Virus record (IMG/VR): IMGVR_UViG_3300017739_000141
Location: 1-21,439 of that record
Strand: one strand, 5' to 3'
DNA: 21,439 nucleotides
From: a virus
Shown: positions 1 through 4,225 of the stretch, piece by piece
Numbering within the stretch: position 1 is the stretch's first letter
How the letters are laid out: each line of letters starts with the position of its first letter
Translations under genes and position numbers: made by a program
The notes under the pieces: model-generated
Databases searched by the model: none
The model's input: only the letters and a program-made list of their open reading frames with translations
What the model was told of the DNA's origin: nothing

Positions 1-3
1 TAG

Positions 4-204
4 CACTTCCGATCGGTAAGGAAGATAGGAATCACTACAGGTGGTCGAGTTAATTTATATAGTAAAATGTTAAGAAAGGAAAAAGAAGTATTAATTAAAG
101 ATATTAAAAAAAAGTTACTTTATATAACAAATAATTCAACAGAAGCAGATATTTTATTTGACATAGTAAATTTATTAAAAAATATAAAACCTATATCAAG
201 ATGA
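4..204 (+). CDS. 5'-incomplete small protein, partial paralogue of the gene at 334-549
   Basis: The frame is open from just after a TAG at 1-3 to the TGA at 202-204. It has no ATG, GTG or TTG before the ATG at 67, which would give a 45-residue product. Upstream of that ATG the reading frame encodes ITTGGRVNLYSKM, which closely matches ITTGDRVNFYCKM in the next-but-one gene; the DNA at 31-69 matches 376-414 with 3 mismatches in 39. The homologous reading therefore extends upstream of the only start codon. Either the gene begins outside the window and its 5' end is damaged or mis-assembled, or it is a decaying duplicate. The part after the ATG is lysine-rich (KDIKKKLLYI) and has no recognisable domain. 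The stop overlaps the next start as ATGA. Function unknown. Confidence 0.45.
   Translation, partial: HFRSVRKIGITTGGRVNLYSKMLRKEKEVLIKDIKKKLLYITNNSTEADILFDIVNLLKNIKPISR
31..69 (+). repeat. 39-bp direct repeat, copy 1 (copy 2 at 376-414)
   Basis: Both copies begin ATCACTACAGGTG and end GTAAAATG. Only 3 of 39 positions differ, and both are read in the same frame, giving ITTGxRVNxYxKM. This is a recent partial gene duplication within the small-gene train. Confidence 0.8.
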
Positions 205-347
205 AAAGTAAAGAAGAAATAGCACTACTTTGGATAGTAGTAGGTTTAGTAGCAATTCCAATTTGTATACTTTATCCACCAGTAGTTTTAGTTGGAATAT
301 TTATGTACGCAGCAATTAGCTTATATAAACATTATGCCAATGGATGA
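201..347 (+). CDS. Small two-pass membrane protein (48 aa)
   Basis: The ATG overlaps the upstream TGA (ATGA), which indicates translational coupling. A short charged N-terminus (MKSKEE) is followed by hydrophobic segments at about residues 7-25 and 28-43. A Pro-Pro pair at 26-27 separates them, consistent with a helical hairpin in the inner membrane. The C-terminus is short and basic (KHYANG). No family is recognised. Small phage membrane proteins of this shape include holin-like and superinfection-exclusion proteins, but nothing here distinguishes between those roles. Confidence 0.6.
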   Translation: MKSKEEIALLWIVVGLVAIPICILYPPVVLVGIFMYAAISLYKHYANG

Positions 348-549
348 AATAATTAGAGATTCAAATGGAGGTAAAATCACTACAGGTGATCGAGTTAATT
401 TTTATTGTAAAATGGATAGTATGGTGAAAGAAGGTTTAATTACTAAAGTAACAGGTGGTACATTTGGTATTAAATGTTCAAAATATATTACGCTTTACAA
501 ATATAAGGAAGTAGATAAGCATATGATATCAAAAATAAATAAAAAATAA
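334..549 (+). CDS. Small basic protein of unknown function, possible SH3-like fold (71 aa)
   Basis: I start it at ATG 334 (a second ATG is at 340). The frame is open further upstream from a TTG at 292, but that extension lies wholly inside the preceding membrane-protein gene and is unlikely to be used. The protein reads MPMDEIIRDSNGGKITTGDRVN and then FYCKMDSMVKEGLI. The GD-RV strand followed by alternating hydrophobic residues and glycine turns resembles a small beta-barrel such as SH3 or KOW; this is a shape impression only. A truncated paralogue lies at the left edge of the window. It overlaps the upstream gene by 14 nt. Confidence 0.6.
   Translation: MPMDEIIRDSNGGKITTGDRVNFYCKMDSMVKEGLITKVTGGTFGIKCSKYITLYKYKEVDKHMISKINKK
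376..414 (+). repeat. 39-bp direct repeat, copy 2 (copy 1 at 31-69)
   Basis: This is the partner of the repeat at 31-69 and lies inside the 71-aa gene, coding ITTGDRVNFYCKM. Confidence 0.8.
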
Positions 550-553
550 CGTG

Positions 554-598
554 ATGGGTGACAAAAAGGTTATTATATTAAATCAAAAAAACAAATGA
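554..598 (+). CDS. Possible 14-aa leader peptide
   Basis: ATG GGT GAC AAA AAG continues to a TGA that overlaps the next ATG (ATGA at 595-598). The product would be MGDKKVIILNQKNK. It may serve only to couple translation to the next gene. The case rests on the overlap alone and may be chance. Confidence 0.25.
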   Translation: MGDKKVIILNQKNK

Positions 599-732
599 AA
601 GAATTTATTTATCATGCATTAGGAATTTGTGGTGAGCATTCACATCCTCATTTATTAAATGTAGGCTACATTTTATTAGCTACATTTATATTATATAAAA
701 TTGTTAAATTAAAATCAAGGTTAAATGGGTAA
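595..732 (+). CDS. Small single-pass membrane protein with a CGEHSHPH motif (45 aa)
   Basis: The N-terminal third contains C12-G-E-H-S-H-P-H19, a cluster of Cys, Glu and three His residues that could bind a metal. A hydrophobic helix follows at about residues 23-37, then a basic tail (KLKSRLNG). Short proteins with a GxCGExH-type motif next to one membrane helix are, from memory, seen in many marine phage genomes, where they are hypothetical. The gene is 3' of a possible 14-aa leader (ATGA overlap), and its last 8 nt overlap the next gene in another frame. Confidence 0.6.
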   Translation: MKEFIYHALGICGEHSHPHLLNVGYILLATFILYKIVKLKSRLNG

Positions 733-898
733 TAATAGTATAAGACAAACAGTTGCAACAATGTCGGCTTGGAGGAGCGATTTGAAACATATTAAGGAAG
801 CAAAGGCGAAAGCAGATGAGCGAAAAAGGAGAAAGCAAAAGCGATCAAATATAGAGAAGCAAAAATCAAAAAGCTCTTTTAACAATAATAAATATTAA
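725..898 (+). CDS. Small, highly basic helical protein (57 aa)
   Basis: The ATG lies 8 nt inside the upstream gene. After a short N-terminus (MGNNSIRQTVATMSAW) the middle is an almost continuous charged helix with a dense Lys/Arg block at about residues 21-47 (for example ADERKRRKQKR). By hand I count 17 Lys/Arg against 5 Asp/Glu, so the net charge is about +12. Such a peptide would be expected to bind nucleic acid or an acidic protein. The next gene encodes a strongly acidic protein. No family is recognised. Confidence 0.6.
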   Translation: MGNNSIRQTVATMSAWRSDLKHIKEAKAKADERKRRKQKRSNIEKQKSKSSFNNNKY

Positions 899-917
899 CC
901 TACGTATATACAGAATC

Positions 918-1352
918 ATGGAAATTACAATTGAAAGAATAAAAAGTATAGTGCACCAGTATTGGGGTAATGATTATGAAGATGCAGTCTCAGATACAAA
1001 TTTTGATGGTATGGATTATCAGTGTTATTCAGAGTCTACTGCCGATGGGTATGAGGTTTATGTTTTGAAAGATACCAAGGAGGCAATGGATATTCAGGAG
1101 CATATTCATTATTATGATTCGGATTTGGCAGATGATTTATTTGAGGTGTTGTTGGAAGGTAAAACTGTTTTTATGGATCATTATTTGTGGGATGATATCT
1201 ATATGGATGATCAGTATGAGGAGTATTGGGTTGATCAAATGACTAATACAGATGAATTGGATGATATGTTTGAGGAAACAGATATGACAGAGGAGGAATT
1301 TAAGTATTTAAAGTCAGAGTATCATGACGAGGAAGAAGCAGCAGCAGAGTAA
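918..1352 (+). CDS. Very acidic 144-aa protein of unknown function
   Basis: It is a complete frame from ATG 918 to TAA 1352. By hand I count 45 Asp/Glu and only 7 Lys/Arg in 144 residues, a net charge near -38. Acidic residues are spread throughout and are densest near the C-terminus (DELDDMFEETDMTEEEF and DEEEAAAE). Aromatic residues (Tyr, Trp) are also frequent. Size, charge and folded-looking aromatic content resemble DNA-mimic anti-restriction proteins as a class, but no family motif is visible, so that role is a hypothesis. The coding strand is unusually G-rich compared with the virion genes. It lies 19 nt after a very basic small gene, and its 3' end overlaps another basic gene by 29 nt. 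Confidence 0.75.
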   Translation: MEITIERIKSIVHQYWGNDYEDAVSDTNFDGMDYQCYSESTADGYEVYVLKDTKEAMDIQEHIHYYDSDLADDLFEVLLEGKTVFMDHYLWDDIYMDDQYEEYWVDQMTNTDELDDMFEETDMTEEEFKYLKSEYHDEEEAAAE

Positions 1353-1446
1353 TTGGTGGGCATTTTGGGATAATATTAATATGCCCTTGTTAAAAAAAAT
1401 TAGACGTGTTAAACGTAAAAAACCTAGTGTGTGGGATTTAAAATAA
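1324..1446 (+). CDS. Small basic, Trp-rich protein overlapping the acidic gene (40 aa)
   Basis: The ATG at 1324 is in a different frame and lies 29 nt inside the 3' end of the acidic gene. The product begins MTRKKQQQSNWWAFWDN and continues with a Lys/Arg block (LLKKIRRVKRKK). It has about 12 basic against 2 acidic residues and four Trp. The Trp-containing stretch next to basic residues is amphipathic, so it could bind membrane or nucleic acid. Its last 16 nt overlap the next gene, which starts at a GTG. Function unknown; possibly a partner of the acidic protein. Confidence 0.55.
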   Translation: MTRKKQQQSNWWAFWDNINMPLLKKIRRVKRKKPSVWDLK

Positions 1447-1589
1447 TTCAATTATTACTTTCAGCGTTTATAATATCTTTATTTTTAGGTATTGGATGGA
1501 ATGTGGTGAGAGGATTTATTGATGGGTTTATGGATGCTAGGAATGGAAATGATTATAATAATAAAATAAATAACGATGAAAACAAATAA
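1431..1589 (+). CDS. Small single-pass membrane protein with a GTG start (52 aa)
   Basis: GTG at 1431 is the only usable start after an in-frame TAG at 1425-1427, and it gives MGFKIIQLLLSAFIISLF. One membrane helix spans about residues 5-22, followed by a short amphipathic segment (NVVRGFIDGFMDARNG) and an Asn/Asp-rich polar tail. Both ends overlap neighbouring genes (16 nt upstream, 14 nt downstream), which suggests coupled translation. No family is recognised. Confidence 0.55.
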   Translation: MGFKIIQLLLSAFIISLFLGIGWNVVRGFIDGFMDARNGNDYNNKINNDENK

Positions 1590-1827
1590 TATACTAATGA
1601 TATTAATTATACTTTCGTTTGCTGGGGCAACGTGGTTGATAACTGAAAATCATGCTTTAAAACATAGGGAAATTGATATGTTGGATAAATGGTTTAACAT
1701 GGAGGAAGATTTGAGTGATATGCAAGTGGAAATATTTGATATGAAAACTCAGATGAATAGAATTGAGTCGTTGATTGATGAGATGGCGGTTGATTATTCT
1801 GATACTAATACTGTAAATTATAATTAA
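1576..1827 (+). CDS. N-terminally anchored membrane protein with coiled coil (83 aa)
   Basis: A short basic start (MKTNN) is followed by a hydrophobic helix at about residues 6-22. Residues 30-72 then have heptad-like spacing of Leu/Met/Ile (MLDKWFNMEEDLSDMQVEIF), suggesting a coiled coil, and the tail is polar. The layout, a short cytoplasmic N-terminus with one helix and an extended coil, is that of inner-membrane spanins (Rz), but it is also shared by many unrelated small phage proteins. It is directly followed by a second protein of the same layout whose ATG abuts this stop codon. Confidence 0.65.
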   Translation: MKTNNILMILIILSFAGATWLITENHALKHREIDMLDKWFNMEEDLSDMQVEIFDMKTQMNRIESLIDEMAVDYSDTNTVNYN

Positions 1828-2103
1828 ATGGGGGAAGTTATTAAAAATTTAGGTTGGTATTTGATTGTATTTGTTGTTATATTATCTATTGTAGCTGGGG
1901 TTGTTGGAAAAAATAAAGCGCTAAATCAATTGTTAGATGAGTGTAAAGATAAGGACGCTACACATATTGATTTGATACTTGATTTGGAACATGAAAATGC
2001 TAGATTAACTGATTATATTCATAATATTGAAGCGGAAAACGCTATATTAAGTTCATGTTGTGCTAATGGTGGTTTACAACCTGATACTGTTATATTAGAT
2101 TAG
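1828..2103 (+). CDS. N-terminally anchored membrane protein with coiled coil and Cys-Cys (91 aa)
   Basis: The ATG follows the upstream TAA without a gap. The membrane helix is at about residues 9-27 and is followed by a predicted coiled coil (about 30-75, with HENARLTDYIHNIEAENAIL as the clearest part). A Cys-Cys pair at 77-78 and one Cys at 39 could form intermolecular disulphides if the coil is periplasmic. It shares its architecture with the preceding protein, so the two may be a heteromeric pair or ancient duplicates, although I see no clear residue identity. A spanin-like role is possible but unproven, and no lysis enzyme is nearby. Confidence 0.65.
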   Translation: MGEVIKNLGWYLIVFVVILSIVAGVVGKNKALNQLLDECKDKDATHIDLILDLEHENARLTDYIHNIEAENAILSSCCANGGLQPDTVILD

Positions 2104-2108
2104 AAATT

Positions 2109-2192
2109 ATGAGTATAGAATGGAGTTTAATAACGTTGATTGTTGTAGGATGCTTTTTGGTTCTATGTTTAGCACCTATATTTAATGACTAA
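2109..2192 (+). CDS. Membrane micropeptide (27 aa)
   Basis: MSIEWS is followed by a single hydrophobic helix (about residues 6-23, LITLIVVGCFLVLCLAP) and FND. It starts 5 nt after the upstream stop, and its last 8 nt overlap the next gene. Position within a train of abutting genes and a clean membrane helix are the only support. Confidence 0.45.
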   Translation: MSIEWSLITLIVVGCFLVLCLAPIFND

Positions 2193-2343
2193 GTATAAAA
2201 TTACTACTTTATTTAATGATGAATTTGTTACTACCTACACGGGTAAAGATTTATACTGTGCTGTCTTGGATAAGTTTAATATAGAATATGTTGTAAGTGT
2301 GGAAAACGATCCTAATGGGTTACAAACAACACTTGATTTATAA
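2185..2343 (+). CDS. Small soluble protein of unknown function (52 aa)
   Basis: The ATG overlaps the upstream micropeptide by 8 nt. The sequence (MTKYKITTLFNDEFVTTYTG, then KDLYCAVLDKFNIEYVVSVEND) looks like a small alpha/beta fold with two strands, a helix and further strands. No motif is recognised. It is the last gene of the left-hand train before the long non-coding region. Confidence 0.5.
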   Translation: MTKYKITTLFNDEFVTTYTGKDLYCAVLDKFNIEYVVSVENDPNGLQTTLDL

Positions 2344-2448
2344 TAGTATGTTACAAACTATAGTAGTGTTATGTGAGATAAAATGCAACCAATGTTAACC
2401 TTCATTGCCAGCATCCAACCCTTTTTTAACTTACCTTAAAAATATATA

Positions 2449-2467
2449 TGAACAATTAGGTTGTTCA
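2449..2467. repeat. Perfect inverted repeat TGAACAA-N5-TTGTTCA
   Basis: It has 7-bp perfect arms around TTAGG. The right arm overlaps the first TGTTCACGA decamer, so TGTTCA boxes appear once inverted and twice direct. This is the form expected of an operator for a dimeric regulator. Confidence 0.75.
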
Positions 2468-2491
2468 CGAATGTTCACGACTATTCATAAC
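2462..2491 (+). repeat. Tandem decamer repeats (iteron- or operator-like)
   Basis: TGTTCACGAA (2462-2471) and TGTTCACGAC (2472-2481) are followed by a degenerate TATTCATAAC (2482-2491). The 10-bp period places the boxes on one face of the DNA helix. The array ends 16 bp before the -33 element of the promoter at 2508, a position suited to an activator, a repressor or an initiator protein. Confidence 0.65.
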
Positions 2492-2500
2492 GAAGTGCGC

Positions 2501-2528
2501 GGGAGGGTGTGGATGGGTGAGGGAGGGG
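2501..2528 (+). other. Putative G-quadruplex motif
   Basis: There are five G-tracts of three or more (2501-2503, 2505-2507, 2515-2517, 2521-2523, 2525-2528) with loops of 1, 7, 3 and 1 nt. This meets the usual G3+N1-7 pattern. It is on the non-template strand and overlaps the -33 element and spacer of the promoter at 2508-2544. Such a motif stands out in so AT-rich a genome. Confidence 0.7.
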
Positions 2529-2544
2529 TCGTATATTTACACCA
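2508..2544 (+). promoter_or_regulatory. Putative promoter P1 (TGTGGA / TATATT)
   Basis: TGTGGA at 2508-2513, then 15 nt, then TCG-TATATT at 2529-2537 and TACACCA. Two other sites in the window share the same elements at identical spacing. The layout fits the Bacteroidota -33/-7 promoter, here with G for T in the -33 box. The start of transcription would be near 2543. No credible coding sequence follows for more than 500 nt. Confidence 0.55.
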
Positions 2545-2580
2545 TATGATAATTGGATAACATATTAATAATAGCTGGCC

Positions 2581-2594
2581 CAGTACTTATACTG
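2581..2594 (+). repeat. Hairpin CAGTA-CTTA-TACTG
   Basis: Perfect 5-bp stem with a 4-nt loop. It is the first of a series of short hairpins downstream of P1. Confidence 0.4.
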
Positions 2595-2611
2595 CGTGCA
2601 TAAATAAGGCG

Positions 2612-2645
2612 CAACGTACCCTCTACATAGGTAGGGGACTCGTTG
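2612..2645 (+). ncRNA. Two-tier stem-loop, possible structured RNA element
   Basis: An outer stem CAACG (2612-2616) / CGTTG (2641-2645) encloses a 3x3 internal loop and an inner 7-bp stem, CCTCTAC (2620-2626) / GTAGGGG (2631-2637) with one G-U pair, capped by ATAG. Two stems in register are less likely by chance than isolated palindromes, and the element lies in the predicted untranslated transcript from P1. It matches no RNA family I know. Confidence 0.4.
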
Positions 2646-2728
2646 TCGGTACCTTATTATACATTACCATTTACCCACATAGTATTCTACCACGGCATAT
2701 CCCTTAGTATATTATATTGTATTACCTT

Positions 2729-2741
2729 AGCATTATATGCT
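2729..2741 (+). repeat. Hairpin AGCAT-TAT-ATGCT
   Basis: Perfect 5-bp stem with a 3-nt TAT loop. It has the same size and loop as the hairpin at 2771-2783. Confidence 0.4.
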
Positions 2742-2760
2742 GCATATGTTGGTTGTGTGG

Positions 2761-2783
2761 CGTACGTACGGCGTATATTACGC
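2761..2783 (+). repeat. Palindrome CGTACGTACG followed by hairpin GCGTA-TAT-TACGC
   Basis: A perfect 10-bp palindrome (2761-2770) directly precedes a perfect 5-bp stem with a TAT loop (2771-2783). An overlapping alternative pairing GCATA (2782-2786) / TATGC (2797-2801) also exists. Confidence 0.45.
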
Positions 2784-2960
2784 ATAGATACCCATGTATG
2801 CTGATGTCCATATACGCGTGGATACCGCACAAAAAAAAGTAAATATGTGCTTAACTCGAACTTACCCTTTTACTATCGAAATGGTATATACAAATATCCT
2901 ACACGCTAAAGTCCATTTAACCCCAAAGAACCAAAATCCGAGAGTTTCAAAATCTTCTCC

Positions 2961-2984
2961 GTCGACGGATTCTTCATCGTCGAC
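2961..2984 (+). repeat. Hairpin GTCGACG-N10-CGTCGAC
   Basis: This is a perfect GC-rich 7-bp stem, strong for this genome. The next T-run (3015-3020) is about 30 nt downstream, so it is not a typical intrinsic terminator, although it could mark the 3' part of a P1 transcript. Confidence 0.5.
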
Positions 2985-3039
2985 AAGATATATATTTATA
3001 CTGGAATAATAATGTTTTTTATCTTCCCCCACATAAAAA

Positions 3040-3076
3040 TTTGGATTCCCAAGAAAGGGTTCGTATATTCACATCA
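3040..3076 (+). promoter_or_regulatory. Putative promoter P2 (TTTGGA / TATATT)
   Basis: TTTGGA (3040-3045), 15 nt, TCG-TATATTC (3061-3070), then ACATCA. It has the spacing and core of P1 and P3. The predicted start near 3075 leaves a leader of only about 13 nt before the ATG at 3088, so it should drive the small-gene cluster that follows. Confidence 0.65.
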
Positions 3077-3087
3077 AAATTAAGGTT

Positions 3088-3252
3088 ATGATTACATATT
3101 TAACAATATACTTTGCTATTGGTTTGATTTTAGGGTTTAGTGCCGAATCATTTAGCCAAGGAACATCCGAATGGGATAATTTTGTTAGAATATTTGTTAT
3201 AGTATTATGGCCAGTATCTCTTATATTTGTAATTAAAGAATATTTAAAATAA
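3088..3252 (+). CDS. Small two-pass membrane protein (54 aa)
   Basis: The ATG lies in AAGGTTATG, a start context also seen (as AAAGTTATG) at 3258 and 5456. Two hydrophobic helices (about residues 4-18 and 33-49) flank a short polar loop (SAESFSQGTSEWDN). The second helix, RIFVIVLWPVSLIFVI, ends with the WP-SL pattern that I recall from small membrane proteins of marine phages. Function unknown. It is the first gene after promoter P2, and a lipoprotein gene follows 5 nt later. Confidence 0.65.
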   Translation: MITYLTIYFAIGLILGFSAESFSQGTSEWDNFVRIFVIVLWPVSLIFVIKEYLK

Positions 3253-3257
3253 AAGTT

Positions 3258-3953
3258 ATGAAAGAATCAATTAAAACAATAGTATTATTTTTAGGACTCA
3301 TATTATCATTAATATTTGCTCCCTCATGTACAAAACAAGAAGTAATTCAACAATCTCCTTGTGATGGGGATTGTGGTGCTATTTACACTATAGTATATAA
3401 AAACCAAGAAATTTTACCTAATGTAAATGGTCATTATGAAATAGAATGGGATGGTTTAGATTATTTCCAAGTTAAAGGAATTTTAACCCCATTAAATAAT
3501 CAATATGTTATTAATGATATTCCCTTAGTTGAGGCAAGGTTTGATTCAGATTATTGGGTGGTATTTGATTCTATAATGTTTCAAACTCCCATGTACAGTT
3601 ATTTAGGATGGTTTAATAATAATAGTTTAAATACTCCTATACCTTTTGGAGTTCATACTTACACTATGACCGACTTAATAAATGTCCATCCTCCTTTTAA
3701 TATAGCCGGATACCAACTTCCTAGATATTTATGTACAGACTGCCCTTATGCCCCCACACTTGTAGGAAGTAAATCCAAATATAATTATAATCCTACTCAA
3801 AATATGCTTTTAGATGATGAAATGGTAGGAGATACAATTAATATTTTTATTGAGTCAGTATTTAATACAGAAGGAGGAATATGGTATCATGGTCATGATG
3901 CCCCAGTACCTAAAGAAACAATAGAAACTCAAATAAAGGTTATAGTAATATAA
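3258..3953 (+). CDS. Phage-encoded lipoprotein (231 aa)
   Basis: A clear lipoprotein signal peptide is visible: basic n-region (MKESIK), hydrophobic core (TIVLFLGLILSLIF) and a lipobox-like APSC with the acylated Cys at 24. The mature part begins CTKQEVIQQ and lacks the acidic run after Cys that marks surface export in many Bacteroidota, so a periplasm-facing location is as likely. The rest (rich in Tyr, Trp, Asn and Pro, with Cys pairs near CDGDCG and CTDCP) looks like a beta-rich globular domain; no family is recognised. The expected location is the outer membrane or periplasmic face. Roles known for phage lipoproteins include superinfection exclusion and lysis; neither is shown here. The stop overlaps the next start (TAATG). 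Confidence 0.8.
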   Translation: MKESIKTIVLFLGLILSLIFAPSCTKQEVIQQSPCDGDCGAIYTIVYKNQEILPNVNGHYEIEWDGLDYFQVKGILTPLNNQYVINDIPLVEARFDSDYWVVFDSIMFQTPMYSYLGWFNNNSLNTPIPFGVHTYTMTDLINVHPPFNIAGYQLPRYLCTDCPYAPTLVGSKSKYNYNPTQNMLLDDEMVGDTINIFIESVFNTEGGIWYHGHDAPVPKETIETQIKVIVI

Positions 3954-4225
3954 TGGAAAAAACAGGTTTTACAGAAAAAATAGAATTTCTCTTTAATGAG
4001 GCAAAACATTTAGAAATATACATGCCAGGATTATCACGATGGCATAGAGTTACCCCAACTGATTTTAGATCATTTGATGGTAAAAGAAGAATACAAGGTG
4101 AAGAGTATGAAGGTCCGTTATATGCTTATGGAACTAACCGAAAAGTTTCACCAAAACACAATAATAAGATTGTTTCAAGCGAAGTTTTAATCGAACGTAA
4201 TGCACGTTCACAAAAAATGAGATAA
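3953..4225 (+). CDS. Conserved-looking hypothetical protein (90 aa)
   Basis: It is a basic soluble protein. The core reads LEIYMPGLSRWHRVTPTDF, then RSFDGKRRIQGEEYEGPLYA. Alternating aromatics and glycines with a basic turn suggest a small beta-rich fold. No catalytic motif is seen. It overlaps both neighbours by 1 nt (TAATG at each junction), so it is probably translated together with the lipoprotein and the GIY-YIG-like protein. Confidence 0.65.
   Translation: MEKTGFTEKIEFLFNEAKHLEIYMPGLSRWHRVTPTDFRSFDGKRRIQGEEYEGPLYAYGTNRKVSPKHNNKIVSSEVLIERNARSQKMR

Larger units (their letters stand above)
2344..3087 (+). other. Long non-coding, structured intergenic region
   Basis: About 740 bp without a convincing gene. 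In order it contains a weak inverted repeat (2390-2407), a perfect 7-bp-arm inverted repeat (2449-2467), tandem TGTTCACGA decamers (2462-2481, a degenerate third to 2491), a G-quadruplex motif (2501-2528), a promoter (2508-2544), a GC-richer segment with at least five short perfect hairpins (2581-2984), and a second promoter (3040-3076) that serves the next gene. Two sampled 60-base lines (2581-2640 and 2761-2820) are each about 47% G+C, whereas a structural-gene line (16201-16260) is 20%. An open frame at 2794-3009 is judged not to be a gene. The segment could be a regulatory RNA locus, a replication origin or both. Confidence 0.7.

Noticed and set aside
2348-2398. 16-codon frame MLQTIVVLCEIKCNQC
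   Set aside because: Too short to support without conservation, although it directly follows the small-gene train.
2390-2427. CAATG-N8-CATTG hairpin followed by a run of six T as a terminator
   Set aside because: The stem is only 5 bp of low GC, and the T-run begins 14 nt after it. A weak terminator cannot be excluded.
2772-2779. A further CGTATATT as another copy of the P1-P3 promoter
   Set aside because: There is no TKTGGA at the required spacing (TGGTTG is found there), and the sequence is explained by the GCGTA-TAT-TACGC hairpin.
2830-2880. tRNA-like T-loop (GTTCGAGTT) on the minus strand
   Set aside because: The flanking bases do not pair as a T-stem, and no acceptor or anticodon arm can be built.
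2794-3009. 71-codon open frame (MYADVHIRVDTAQKK...) in the intergenic region
   Set aside because: It lies among hairpins, its Ser-rich part is coded by the GTCGAC inverted repeat, it has no overlap or spacing link to neighbours, and its composition is unlike that of the genes on either side. Conservation could revive it.
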